This document shows, piece by piece, positions 25,653 to 34,548 of a stretch of DNA of 64,000 bases. Origin of the DNA: Bacillota bacterium (GTDB taxonomy: Bacteria; Bacillota; Clostridia; Acetivibrionales; JAMNXU01); contig JAMNXU010000030.1 of assembly GCA_023623175.1 (NCBI GenBank), positions 20,576 through 84,575 on the forward strand, in the 5' to 3' direction. Made by a program: the position numbers and the translations under genes. Below the pieces are notes generated by a model. That model was not told the origin of the DNA. It searched no databases and was given only the letters and a program-made list of their open reading frames with translations. The number at the start of each line of letters is the position of its first letter. Position 1 is the stretch's first letter.

Positions 25653-27713
25653 TCACCTGCCTGAAAGTCCCGTTCTCAAGATAACGGTTTCCATCATTTC
25701 GTCCAGAACGTTCAATACCCTTGCGGCAGCATCGTAGGCAAACTTATACTTCATCATGCTGGAAAGTTCCTCGTCCATTGAAACGCCCATGATGGCCTGT
25801 CGCTGGTTGTCAGCCGATTCCACGAGTTTCAGCTGGTTAGCCGCAATCCTGTCGGCTTCCATGCCCTGGGTGCCAATGCTCAATATGATCGACTGGTAAT
25901 ACTCATCCATGCTGACAATGCCGGTCAAATCTGTCATAAGCGGAACATGCCTGAGATTGGCAATTTCACGCGCAATGGTGTTGTCCCCGCTCGCATCCCT
26001 TGCGGATGCCACTATGTTATTCAGATCCAGGAGGTTGTCATTGAGCTTTATATTGCCAATGGACATGGGATAGGCCGGATCGATCACCACGAAGAAATCC
26101 TCTCCGTCAAGGCCGTTGAGCGTCTTGCCGCTCCTGTGCAGGTAATTGACCTCGCGCGCCAGGATATTGACGAGCGCATTGAGCTTTTTGATAATGTCCG
26201 GAAGTATATTTCCTGAATCGGGAACCCTGCTCATCTCGCCGTTGACAATGTCGAGCGCAATCCTCGCCATCACATCACCGAATTCTGAAGAATCCAGATC
26301 ATAGATCCTGCCTCCGAGAACCGCGGAAATGCTCTGCCACCCGGCGATTTCGCCCTGGGAAGCATCTCCCGTGCTGAAATATTTCCTGTTCGTAATAACC
26401 GACGTTGTCATATCCAGGCTGCCAAGCCTGTTCACAATTTCCCTGATACGCTCGCTGTCGGCTGCGGCCGTCCCGTCTCCGTCAATACTTTCATCGGTAA
26501 ACACGAGGGCATAACGGCCGGCTCCCTGCCTGAAATTCAGGGATTCCAGCGCCGATATCGCTTCGTCCATGTTAAGGTTGTTGGTTCCGGTTTCACTGAG
26601 AGCGTTGAGCGCATTAATGAAATCGGCCACATTCGTAAAAGACTGGGCCGTAGCCGACGGACCGCCGTATGTTACCAGGTTCAGCACAAAATCCGAACCC
26701 ATTACGTCAATTTCATCCAGGAAACTGGCTATTTCAGACTTTATCCTGTCAAGATATGCGCCCGATCCGGAAGATACGTCTATCACGAAAGTAACATCGG
26801 TTTTGCTGTACGGTGAGCCGTTTTCGGGGCTTCCCTTGGCTCCGAAAACCTCTCCCCTTGACTCGAGCAATCCCTTGAGAATGCCGCTTTTTACGGGCAC
26901 TTCAATTTCCGTGCCTTCAAGCTTGGGAACCACAAAAATACCGCCGGCGTTTGCCTCGGCCGCGTACAGGCTGGTCTGCTGACCCTTCGTCACAAGGAAA
27001 TATCCCCCGAGGGTTATATCAACCTGCCCGTCCTGCATTTCAACGATTTGCACGTCGGCAAGGCGCGTAAGCCTGTCCAGCAGTAAATTCCTGCGGTCGC
27101 GGAGGTCATTGGCCCTGTCGCCGGTAACCTCCATTTTCATTATCTCAACGTTTAATTTCGCAATTTCCGAAGTAATTTGGTTTATCTCGTCAATCCTCAC
27201 GCGGATTTCCGAGTCCAAATCCTTTTGCATTTTTTCTAACTGGCTTCCCATGTGATTCAGATGGTGGACCAGCGCTTCAGCCCTCTGCCTGACCAATGCC
27301 CTTACGGTCAGGCTGTCGGGCTCCTTGGAAAGCTCCTGCCATGCGTCCCAGAACTGGTTAAGCACATTTTGCAGGCCTGCCTGCAAAGGCTCGCCCAAAA
27401 TCGCCTGGATATCCTGCAGGGTTCTCGAACGGGTCTCCCAGTAACCGAGATTCGTGCTCTCGCTCCTGTAAATGTTGTCGAGGAACATGTGCCTTATCTG
27501 CCGGATCTGCTGAATGTCAGCCCCGAGCCCAATCTGGTACATTCCGTACCTGCTGTAGGAGGTTTGCAGGGGACCGTTGGTGGCAATGAGCTGCTGGCGC
27601 ACATATCCCGGTGTGTTTACATTGGAAATATTGTGGCCTGTAACATACAGGCCGCGTTCATTGACTGTAAGTCCTGATCTTGCTATTTCATAGCTGCCAA
27701 AGCCAACCGCCAT
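25653..27713 (-). CDS. flgK: Flagellar hook-associated protein 1 with inserted von Willebrand A domain
   Basis: 686 residues. The ends are typical FlgK: an N-terminal rod helix (about 10-40: ARSGLTVNERGLYVTGHNIS, then NVNTPGYVRQQ) and a C-terminal helix (MDEELSSMMKYKFAYDAAAR, about 645-665). Between about 305 and 495 lies a von Willebrand factor A fold: VTFVIDVSSGSGAYLDRI with Asp312/Ser314, ETGTNNLNMDEAI with Thr377, and ALVFTDESIDGD with Asp407. The MIDAS first motif is DVSSGS, one residue displaced from the usual DxSxS, so metal binding is uncertain. VWA domains usually mediate adhesion or protein binding, so this junction protein may be displayed as an adhesin. It is first of the two tandem flgK genes and follows flgN. 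Confidence 0.88.
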   Translation of the reverse strand: MAVGFGSYEIARSGLTVNERGLYVTGHNISNVNTPGYVRQQLIATNGPLQTSYSRYGMYQIGLGADIQQIRQIRHMFLDNIYRSESTNLGYWETRSRTLQDIQAILGEPLQAGLQNVLNQFWDAWQELSKEPDSLTVRALVRQRAEALVHHLNHMGSQLEKMQKDLDSEIRVRIDEINQITSEIAKLNVEIMKMEVTGDRANDLRDRRNLLLDRLTRLADVQIVEMQDGQVDITLGGYFLVTKGQQTSLYAAEANAGGIFVVPKLEGTEIEVPVKSGILKGLLESRGEVFGAKGSPENGSPYSKTDVTFVIDVSSGSGAYLDRIKSEIASFLDEIDVMGSDFVLNLVTYGGPSATAQSFTNVADFINALNALSETGTNNLNMDEAISALESLNFRQGAGRYALVFTDESIDGDGTAAADSERIREIVNRLGSLDMTTSVITNRKYFSTGDASQGEIAGWQSISAVLGGRIYDLDSSEFGDVMARIALDIVNGEMSRVPDSGNILPDIIKKLNALVNILAREVNYLHRSGKTLNGLDGEDFFVVIDPAYPMSIGNIKLNDNLLDLNNIVASARDASGDNTIAREIANLRHVPLMTDLTGIVSMDEYYQSIILSIGTQGMEADRIAANQLKLVESADNQRQAIMGVSMDEELSSMMKYKFAYDAAARVLNVLDEMMETVILRTGLSGR

Positions 27714-27832
27714 TTAAAGTACCTCCGTACGTGCAGTGCCTGCAGAATCAAGAATTTACAACCTTCTGATCCGTAGTCAGAATGTCCGTACTTGCAGTAC
27801 CTGCATAATCAAATCCTTAGCCACAAATTTTA

Positions 27833-28333
27833 TCAAAGCTTGATATCCAGCAGGCTTCTTTTACGGGTCGAATCCGGCGTTCCGCTGCTTCCGTAATTAA
27901 TTCCACCGCTGTTGTCTTCTGTAAGCAGGTTGATGGAAAACTCTATGAAGTCCAGCGAATTCTTTATCAGCCGCGAATTCAGCTCATTTGAATTTTTCAG
28001 ATCGTTGACGATGCCCGTCATTTCCTGCTGGTAATTGCGCAGCTCCTCGGCCTGCCTGCCTTCGACCTTCTCAACCAGGTAACTGATATTAATCTCCGAA
28101 GGCTCAACCTGCATTTCCGAGGCCAGTTTTTCAATCAGCTCCTCGCGGGTATTGCCTAGTTTCCCGAGCCGCACTACAATTGACTGCTCCAGCTTAGTAA
28201 CATTCTCCAGTTCGGTAACCTTTCCTTCCACAATCAACCTGGTCTTTTGCCTGGAGAGATCTCTAAGGTAGGAATACAATTCCGACTCCTGGTGCAGGAC
28301 CCTTAACAAATCATCCACTGCCTGGCTGTTCAT
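27833..28333 (-). CDS. flgN: FlgN-family flagellar chaperone
   Basis: 166 residues from the preferred ATG 28333 (MNSQAVDDLLRVL), which has GGTGG 8 bases upstream; the frame is open to 28360. It is all-helical and charged, with the FlgN pattern ELYSYLRDLSRQKTRLIVEG and a heptad-rich middle. FlgN chaperones FlgK and FlgL to the export gate. It lies between flgM and flgK, as in B. subtilis (yvyG). The 119-base gap to flgK contains two ~30-base repeats (ccgtac-tgcagt-cctgca words). Confidence 0.85.
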   Translation of the reverse strand: MNSQAVDDLLRVLHQESELYSYLRDLSRQKTRLIVEGKVTELENVTKLEQSIVVRLGKLGNTREELIEKLASEMQVEPSEINISYLVEKVEGRQAEELRNYQQEMTGIVNDLKNSNELNSRLIKNSLDFIEFSINLLTEDNSGGINYGSSGTPDSTRKRSLLDIKL

Positions 28334-28391
28334 GATAAACACCACCAAAATACCAATCAAATTTCAGCTCTTCAGCCATATATCCATAACA

Positions 28392-28676
28392 TCAGACTTT
28401 TTTGTCCAATACAGACCTGATGATACTGTCAGCCACATCCCTGCCGCTTACGTTATAAGTACCTGAACCATACTTTTCAGCAAGTATGTCCACCTTATCC
28501 TTCCGTATATCGGGAACGTCTTTCAGGGCCTTCAGCGCAACCTGGAGGTCCTTTGCCTGGCCGGAAATAGAAACCACATCCTTCTTCGAAGCGGCTGTCG
28601 TCTTTTGGATCTTGTTAACTGCCTTCTGCTTGCCGTCTATACCGAATATCTTCGGTAAATCTCCCCAAATCTTCAT
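28392..28676 (-). CDS. flgM: Anti-sigma-28 factor FlgM
   Basis: 94 residues. The C-terminal half carries the FlgM motif (KVDILAEKYGSGTYNVSG, then VADSIIRSVLD). FlgM binds and holds sigma-28 until the hook-basal body is complete, then is exported. The start at ATG 28676 has GAGGGG 5 bases upstream. A sigma-28-like promoter lies at 28719-28745, which would make flgM negatively autoregulated, as in other flagellates. The N-terminal half (residues 1-35) is variable. Confidence 0.92.
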   Translation of the reverse strand: MKIWGDLPKIFGIDGKQKAVNKIQKTTAASKKDVVSISGQAKDLQVALKALKDVPDIRKDKVDILAEKYGSGTYNVSGRDVADSIIRSVLDKKV

Positions 28677-28718
28677 ACATACCCCTCTCGATATTTACAA
28701 AACTTACTCTATTTCACT

Positions 28719-28745
28719 TTATCGGTCATAATTTTTTATTAATTA
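28719..28745 (-). promoter_or_regulatory. Sigma-28-type promoter for the flgM-csrA operon
   Basis: On the minus strand TAAT (28745-28742), 15 bases, then ACCGATAA (28726-28719). It matches 3/4 and 6/8 positions of the sigma-28 consensus. The RNA would begin about 36 bases before flgM. Confidence 0.6.
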
Positions 28746-28876
28746 ACATTAAAAATTTGCACAAATATAATCCGCTTTCCATATGGACCTGGCAAAATAC
28801 CGGGTTAGCACAATAGCCCGTGAACACCCGCTGACATTAAATATATCGTCATTTCCCGGAAATCAATTTACAGCTT

Positions 28877-29326
28877 TTATTTTCCATCCTTCCTGTCGTA
28901 CTTTTTATCGGTATCGGCACTTGTTTTAACATATCTCAGTCCCACGCCTCTTCTCACGTCACCGGGTATATTGCTCTGCAAATTTCTTACACTTTCCTTA
29001 AGCTGGCGTGCAAGTTCCCTTGAGCATTCATCGCAAAAGCGCCCCGTCCTGATTGATTTCCCGCAGGACTCGCATTCCAGGACCATATTGCCGCCCTCAT
29101 CGATAATCTCCAGCCTGCCTTCCCTCAGGTAGGCTTTTATTCTCTCCATGCTCACATCGAGGTCCATTGAGACCTGGGAAATCGTGGCACCCGGATGCTC
29201 GTAGAGGTATTCCTTTACCTTCCTGAAAATTTTCTCGTCCTCGTTCCTGCAGTCATAGCAAAGCTGCTGTCCCCCAAGATAATTGAATATTCTTCCGCAC
29301 CTCTTGCAGTTTCTGATATCAGCCAC
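28877..29326 (-). CDS. yvyF: YvyF-like flagellar operon zinc-ribbon protein (TIGR03826 type)
   Basis: 149 residues from the preferred GTG 29326 (MADIRNCKRCGRIFNYL; GGGG lies 8 bases upstream); GTG 29335 is the alternative. It has two Cys4 zinc ribbons (CKRCGRIF...CYDC near the start; CESCGKS...CDEC near residue 110), separated by a winged-helix-like segment (ATISQVSMDLDVSMERIKAY). It is a member of the family found between comF and flgM in Firmicutes. Function unknown; the DNA-binding-like middle suggests regulation of flagellar genes. Confidence 0.88.
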   Translation of the reverse strand: MADIRNCKRCGRIFNYLGGQQLCYDCRNEDEKIFRKVKEYLYEHPGATISQVSMDLDVSMERIKAYLREGRLEIIDEGGNMVLECESCGKSIRTGRFCDECSRELARQLKESVRNLQSNIPGDVRRGVGLRYVKTSADTDKKYDRKDGK

Positions 29327-29353
29327 ATCCTTCACCCCTTAAACAAATCAAAT

Positions 29354-29497
29354 TTAATAAGTCCGCCATTTGTTTATAATATCGGCATCGGTCCTTGCGA
29401 TAATAATCCCGCTGAACCCCGGTACTATTGCCGACCTGTCGGCGAACCATGGCTTTCCAATATATAAATACCACCTTTTTATTACCTTTCTTTTCAT
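29354..29497 (-). CDS. 47-residue protein translationally coupled to comF
   Basis: The ATG at 29497-29495 overlaps the comF stop codon in an ATGA arrangement, and the frame ends at TAA 29356-29354, 19 bases before the yvyF start region. The product begins MKRKVIKRWYLYIGKPWFAD and contains a hydrophobic GFSGIIIARTDADII stretch. It has no signal peptide or metal motif. The coupling and the coding-like composition suggest a real small gene, though no named family is recognised. The longer frame starting upstream at 29569 lies inside comF and is not needed. Confidence 0.6.
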   Translation of the reverse strand: MKRKVIKRWYLYIGKPWFADRSAIVPGFSGIIIARTDADIINKWRTY

Positions 29498-30186
29498 AAT
29501 TTCTTTGTACTTGCCAGGACAGCAGCGAAAACCCTTGCGGCTCCCGCTTCCTTGAGAACCCGGGCGCACTGGTTGATGGTAGAACCCGTTGTAAAAATAT
29601 CGTCTACCAGTAAAATTGTCTTGCCGTCCAGGCGGATGGATTTTTTCACGGAAAAGGCGCCTTCCACGTTCGCCTGCCTTTTTTCTCTCGACAGATGGCT
29701 CTGGAAGCCGGTATCCCTGGTTCTTTTCAATATACGGGACTTGTCGGGAATGCCAAGCTCCCGGCCGATATACCGCGACAGAAGCTGCGACTGGTTGTAA
29801 CCCCTGCTCCTCATCCTCGACGAATGAAGCGGTACGCTCAGCACCATGTCAAAGGAAGGGGCTTCTTCAATTTCCCGGAGGTTCCGGCATATCAGGCGGG
29901 CAAAAAACCTGTGGTAGGAAGGTCTGTTATAATATTTGAACTTCGTTATGGCTTTTTTGACATTGCCGCCGTAAACGCAGGCGCACAGGACGCCGTCCAC
30001 GTACGGTATGTCTCCGAATTCCCTGTATGCCGAAGGAATCGTCCTTATTTCCCCCATGCAGTTCCCGCATGCTTCATACTCGCTTCCGGGAGGCAGCAGG
30101 CGGCCGCAAAAGATGCATTTCGGAGGGTATATTAACCTCAGGATGAAGCCCAGCATCGAGTTGACCGATTTTGCCGCTGTTTGCAT
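29494..30186 (-). CDS. comF: ComF-family amidophosphoribosyltransferase-like protein
   Basis: 230 residues. N-terminal Cys4 zinc finger (CIFCGRLL ... CGNC, about residues 22-42) and a C-terminal phosphoribosyltransferase domain with the PRPP-binding loop ILLVDDIFTTGST (about 193-205). ComFC is required for natural DNA uptake in B. subtilis and acts with the ComFA helicase; a competence role here is possible but the partner helicase is absent. Instead recD2 is directly upstream (stop at 30193, 7 bases away). The stop overlaps the start of the 47-codon gene. Confidence 0.93.
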   Translation of the reverse strand: MQTAAKSVNSMLGFILRLIYPPKCIFCGRLLPPGSEYEACGNCMGEIRTIPSAYREFGDIPYVDGVLCACVYGGNVKKAITKFKYYNRPSYHRFFARLICRNLREIEEAPSFDMVLSVPLHSSRMRSRGYNQSQLLSRYIGRELGIPDKSRILKRTRDTGFQSHLSREKRQANVEGAFSVKKSIRLDGKTILLVDDIFTTGSTINQCARVLKEAGAARVFAAVLASTKKL

Positions 30187-30192
30187 CCATCA

Positions 30193-32526
30193 TCAACCCC
30201 ATTCCGCAATAAATCTGCGGAGCTTTTCCATGAGTCCCGAATGGCGCAGGGTTTCCCTCTTATTGTTAATCATTTCAATAATGGTATTTTCCACTCCTAC
30301 AAGTACAACCAGGTCCCTCGCCCTCGTCACCGCCGTATAGAGCAAATTGCGCGTGAGCAGAACCTGGGGACCCGGGAACACCGGCATTATCACCACCGGG
30401 AATTCGCTTCCCTGGCTTTTGTGCACGGTAATCGCAAAAGCGGGCTCAAGCTCGTCAAGAATGCTGTAATCATAATCAACATATTTGTCATCTTCATAAA
30501 CCACTGTAACCCTGCGTTCCTCGCTGTCCACGCAGAAAATTGTCCCGGTGTCGCCGTTGAAGACCCCGGTTCCGTCGGCATAAGCATTGCCCGCCCGCTT
30601 CTCCCAGCGCAGGTTGTAATTGTTTTTTACCTGCATCACGCGGTCGCCTTCACGGAAAATATAATCGCGGAAAGCAATTTCATTCTTTTCCCGGCCCGGG
30701 GGATTGAGCGCCTTTTGCAGCTGGACATTGAGGTTAATGACCCCTGCGGGCCCTTTCCTCACGGGAGTCAGGACCTGGATCTGTTTAATGGGATCATACC
30801 CGTAGGAATCGGGAATTCTCCTGCAGCACAGGTCGACAACGGTATCCACGAGGGATTGCGGACTGCTTCGCGGTATGAAGAAAAAGTCCTTGCCCTTTGC
30901 GTTGAGCACGGGCCGTTCGCCGCGGTTGATCCTGTGGGCATTGACGATTATCATGCTCTCCTCTTCCTGGCGGAATATTTCCGTGAGCTGCACCGTGCGT
31001 ATTATCCCGCTTCCTATAATATCCTTGAGCACATTGCCTGCTCCCACCGACGGCAGCTGGTCCATATCCCCCGCTAAAATAAGCCTTGTTCCCGGCGCTA
31101 TGGCCTTCAGCAGGTGGTTCATTATAAGGATGTCGACCATCGAGGTTTCATCTATGATTACAACATCGGCTTCAATGGGATTGGCTTCATTTTTGAAAAA
31201 CACGGGCTCCGCGTCTTCGCCGGAATAACCTATTTCAAGCAGCCTGTGAATGGTTTTGGCCTCGTAGCCCGTCGCCTCGGTCATCCTTTTGGCTGCTCGG
31301 CCCGTCGGAGCCGCCAGCGCGACAGTATAGCCCTCCTTCTCCAGGAGCCGGATAATAGTCTTGATAATCGTGGTTTTCCCGGTACCGGGTCCGCCGGTGA
31401 TCACGAGAACGCCGTTGACAAGCGCCTCGCGCACGGCCAGCTTCTGCATTTCCGCGAGCTCGATGCCCTCTTCCTGCTGAACCCTGTCCAGCAGTTCCTC
31501 GAAATCATCAAGCTCCGTCCTGAACTGGACCGATGAAAGCTCAATCAGCTTTCTGCAGACATAGGTTTCAGCATTATAATACGCGCTTAAGTATACGCGT
31601 CGGCCTCCTGCACTGTCATTCCGCCCGCTGCTGACATCGCTCCGCCCACTCCGTCCGCTGCCGTCATCGCCCTGTCCGCTGATGCCATCGCCGCTGCCGG
31701 CTGTTTCTGATACATCCCTGCTCACGTTTTCCACGTAAACCGAGCGGTCTATCATCAACGCCACAAGTGCATCTTCGATATCGTTCACTTCAACGCCCAG
31801 GAGCGCGGCGGTATGAGTTTTCAGTTTATCTTCGGGCAGGTAAACATGACCGCTGCCCGATGCGGCCTGGTAAAGAACATATTTTATGCCGCTGCAGAGA
31901 CGGTACTTCGACATGGGATCAATTCCCAGGCTCAGCGCAATCCTGTCAGCCGTCTTGAACCCGATGCCGAATATTTCGTCCGCAAGGCGGTAGGGATTCT
32001 CCCTGATCTTTTCTATGGTGTCCGAGCCGAAAACCTTGTAAATTTTCGCTGAATAGGTTGGGCTTATACCGTATTGCTGAAAGAACATCACGATTTCGCT
32101 GAGCTCATTCTGCTCGGCAAAGGACTGCCCGATATAAATTGCCTTGTCATGGCTTATGCCCTTTATTTCCGCAAGCCTTCCGGGGTCAAAACGCAGGATG
32201 TCGAGGGTTTCCTCCCCGAAACGCTCCACAATCTTTTGGGCCGTCACCGGGCCCACGCCTTTTATGATCCCCGACGCAAGGTACCTTTCAATAGCCTCGG
32301 CGGAATGGGGCAGGACCTTTTCATACATCTCCACCTTGAGCTGCTCGCCATAATCCGGATGCCTCGTCCAGGTCCCGGTTATCTTAAGGGTCTCCCCGGC
32401 GCAGATAAAAGGCATGTAGCCCACCGCGACTATACAGTCCTTTTCGCCCTTCACCTCGCAAACCGTATACCCGTTTATCTCATTATGGTAAATAATCTCC
32501 TGCACTACACCCTCAAACTTAACCAA
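30193..32526 (-). CDS. recD2: ATP-dependent RecD2-type DNA helicase
   Basis: 777 residues of the RecD2 (RecD-like, not in a RecBCD complex) family. It has an N-terminal OB-like region, tandem helix-hairpin-helix motifs (about 80-200: VGPVTAQKIVERFGEE and related), Walker A GGPGTGKTT (about 373-381), motif II VVIIDETSM, and motif VI AFAITVHKSQGSEF near the end. RecD2 is a 5'-3' helicase linked to repair and recombination control. An unusual Gly/Ser/Asp-rich linker (about 270-310: SGDGISGQGDDGSGRSGR) interrupts the N-terminal region. Translation probably starts at TTG 32526. It is first in a unit with comF. Confidence 0.94.
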   Translation of the reverse strand: MVKFEGVVQEIIYHNEINGYTVCEVKGEKDCIVAVGYMPFICAGETLKITGTWTRHPDYGEQLKVEMYEKVLPHSAEAIERYLASGIIKGVGPVTAQKIVERFGEETLDILRFDPGRLAEIKGISHDKAIYIGQSFAEQNELSEIVMFFQQYGISPTYSAKIYKVFGSDTIEKIRENPYRLADEIFGIGFKTADRIALSLGIDPMSKYRLCSGIKYVLYQAASGSGHVYLPEDKLKTHTAALLGVEVNDIEDALVALMIDRSVYVENVSRDVSETAGSGDGISGQGDDGSGRSGRSDVSSGRNDSAGGRRVYLSAYYNAETYVCRKLIELSSVQFRTELDDFEELLDRVQQEEGIELAEMQKLAVREALVNGVLVITGGPGTGKTTIIKTIIRLLEKEGYTVALAAPTGRAAKRMTEATGYEAKTIHRLLEIGYSGEDAEPVFFKNEANPIEADVVIIDETSMVDILIMNHLLKAIAPGTRLILAGDMDQLPSVGAGNVLKDIIGSGIIRTVQLTEIFRQEEESMIIVNAHRINRGERPVLNAKGKDFFFIPRSSPQSLVDTVVDLCCRRIPDSYGYDPIKQIQVLTPVRKGPAGVINLNVQLQKALNPPGREKNEIAFRDYIFREGDRVMQVKNNYNLRWEKRAGNAYADGTGVFNGDTGTIFCVDSEERRVTVVYEDDKYVDYDYSILDELEPAFAITVHKSQGSEFPVVIMPVFPGPQVLLTRNLLYTAVTRARDLVVLVGVENTIIEMINNKRETLRHSGLMEKLRRFIAEWG

Positions 32527-32550
32527 TCAGCTCCACCTTTACCCTTCACC

Positions 32551-32601
32551 CGGGACACGGGGACGGCTCTTCGGGACACGGGGACGGTTCTCTTGTCCCA
32601 C
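32551..32601 (+). repeat. Dispersed palindromic repeat, 2 copies (one partial)
   Basis: A partial copy (about 32551-32571) and a full copy (32572-32601) of the gggacacggggacggt-type element, upstream of recD2. The orientation is as at the other sites. From 32602 to 32927 there is no gene; near 32650-32700 a caaatacatcgc word recurs twice. Confidence 0.85.
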
Positions 32602-32927
32602 TTTTCTTTAACATCATTATTTTCGCTCATCCGTTAAAAGCACTGACAATCAAATACATCGCTTTGTCAAACCCGGTCCAAATAACAAATACATCGCCTT
32701 GCCCGACCGGATCTGCATTAAAAAAACGTCACCCTGCCTGATCCTGTCACCATTCCCTGCGTCTGGCCATGTCCCGGATATAATTTTCTTACACCGTTGT
32801 ATTGTTACTGACAGAATATACGACAGAATACCAATATTAGTATATATCAAAACAAACCGGCGCGAAAGGACAAGTTGCATTAACACATTTTACGGTCCTT
32901 TCATAGTATAGATGGGGAGGTGGTTGT

Positions 32928-33296
32928 GTGGCAGAGGCAATTGTTCTTGCTCTGTTTTGTTTTTTTGCATCGTATGGATTTATCATGCTGACCCGGTCGC
33001 TTCTGCAGGCTTTGTGGAGCAACAGGGCCTTGAAAACCGACGGCGTCCGGTTGGTACTGCTTGTAAAGAATCGTGAAAAAGATATTGAAGGAATTGTACG
33101 AAGTTTTCTTTCCGATGATTTCAAGACAAGGCTAATGCTGAACCGGAATTTGAAAATTGTCGATCTCAACTCACAGGATAATACCTTTGTTATACTTGAA
33201 AAAATGAAAAAAGACTTCGAAAACCTGGATATTGTTAAAATCAATGACAATGAACACGAACAGTCATGCCCCATCCTCAGGAGCAGTAATATTTGA
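32928..33296 (+). CDS. Small membrane-anchored protein of unknown function, glycosyltransferase-A-like
   Basis: 122 residues. An N-terminal hydrophobic helix (about 3-25) is followed by one alpha/beta segment (VRLVLLVKNREKDIEGIVRS, then LKIVDLNSQDNTFVILEKM) that resembles the first half of a GT-A glycosyltransferase fold (strand, helix, strand with Asp, helix). No DxD or catalytic region follows, so it is either a truncated relative or an unrelated Rossmann-like domain. The start GTG 32928 has GGGGAGG 7 bases upstream. It is divergent from recD2. Just after its stop there is a fragment of the dispersed palindromic repeat. Confidence 0.6.
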   Translation: MAEAIVLALFCFFASYGFIMLTRSLLQALWSNRALKTDGVRLVLLVKNREKDIEGIVRSFLSDDFKTRLMLNRNLKIVDLNSQDNTFVILEKMKKDFENLDIVKINDNEHEQSCPILRSSNI

Positions 33297-33377
33297 ATGG
33301 GGACGGTTCTGCAAAACTTAATTTTATCCGCAAAATGCTGAGTTTTTCTACAAAATGTGACACAACTTAAGTTTTGC
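33297..33377 (+). repeat. Partial dispersed repeat plus perfect 11-base inverted repeat
   Basis: A truncated copy of the dispersed element (ggggacggttct) at about 33299-33310 abuts gcaaaacttaa (33311-33321). Its exact reverse complement, ttaagttttgc, lies at 33367-33377, 45 bases further. The arrangement suggests either a terminator-like structure for the upstream gene or a second small mobile-type repeat joined to the first. Confidence 0.7.
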
Positions 33378-33492
33378 ATAAATGTCCTCAATAAAAATTT
33401 CTCTATAAAAAAAGGAAATTGTAAATAATTGTCGAATAATAACTTGGAAAATACAACAATTATAAACAGCAAAAGGCAAGAGGAGTAACTCC

Positions 33493-34548
33493 ATGGTAAA
33501 AATAAGTGTTTCTGAGCTGAAGCCCGGAATGAAGCTGGCAAATGACGTTTATTTGGAAGATGGAAGGCTGCTCCTGATCGCAGGAATTACAATCAATAAT
33601 AGGTATATTGCAAGACTGGAATCATTTAACATCCCATATGTACTGGTAAATGAAAAACCTGAAACCGAAGAAGAACCTGTTGAAGAAAAAATCTACTCTG
33701 AAGCTTTAAATAGCCTGAAATCAGTTATATCATCCATCAGGGAAAGCAATCAGTTCAATCCCGATCCGTTGAAAGAGTCAGTAAAAAACATAGTTCACCA
33801 GGTAATGAATAATGAATGCGTGTTAATGCATCTGACTGGCATTCGCGACATCGATAATTATACTTTCAACCATTCAATAGATGTGTGTATCTATTCTGTC
33901 ATAACAGCCAAATACCTTGGATTCTCAATAAAAGAAATGAACGATCTTGGCGTGGGGGCAATACTGCACGACATCGGAAAATGCAAAATCCCCCGGGGAA
34001 TCCTGATGAAACCCGCAAAACTGACCGATGAAGAATATGAAACAATTAAGAAGCACACCGTCTACGGTTATGAAATTCTCTCCAATACCTACGGCTTAAG
34101 CACAAGCTCAGCTGCCATCGCCCTCAGCCACCATGAAAAATGGGACGGAAGCGGATACCCGCGCAAGCTTTCCGGGTTTGGGATTGATATGTTTTCGCGC
34201 ATTGTGGCAGTTGCAGACATATATGACTCCCTCACAGCCGACAGGGTTTACAGGAAACGGCTCCTCCCTCATCAAGCCGCCGAATACTTGTTGTCCAGTT
34301 CATCCACCCAGCTCGATCCCGAAATCGTATCGGCATTTGTAAAAAGCATTGCCATATATCCCGACAATACAATTTTGCTTCTCGATAACGGAGAAATAGG
34401 AATAGTAGTGGACTCTGTCAATACAAGTTCAATCCACCCCAGGGTCAGGATAATAGCCCGGAAGGACGGCCCTCCCGTGCTGAAACCATACATACGAGAC
34501 CTTTCAACTGACAATAATGTTTCTATTGCCAATATACTGAGCAAATAG
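33493..34548 (+). CDS. HD-GYP domain cyclic-di-GMP phosphodiesterase
   Basis: 351 residues. Residues 1-60 form a DUF3391-like N-terminal module (VSELKPGMKLANDVY). Residues about 120-300 are an HD-GYP domain: LHDIGKCKIP (HD metal pair), KHTVYGYEIL, SHHEKWDGSGYP (GYP motif) and VAVADIYDSLT. HD-GYP proteins hydrolyse c-di-GMP to pGpG/GMP. No sensory or membrane domain is present, so the protein is cytoplasmic. The start ATG 33493 has GAGGAG 7 bases upstream. It is probably monocistronic. The second c-di-GMP gene in the window is the GGDEF cyclase at 51681. Confidence 0.93.
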   Translation: MVKISVSELKPGMKLANDVYLEDGRLLLIAGITINNRYIARLESFNIPYVLVNEKPETEEEPVEEKIYSEALNSLKSVISSIRESNQFNPDPLKESVKNIVHQVMNNECVLMHLTGIRDIDNYTFNHSIDVCIYSVITAKYLGFSIKEMNDLGVGAILHDIGKCKIPRGILMKPAKLTDEEYETIKKHTVYGYEILSNTYGLSTSSAAIALSHHEKWDGSGYPRKLSGFGIDMFSRIVAVADIYDSLTADRVYRKRLLPHQAAEYLLSSSSTQLDPEIVSAFVKSIAIYPDNTILLLDNGEIGIVVDSVNTSSIHPRVRIIARKDGPPVLKPYIRDLSTDNNVSIANILSK

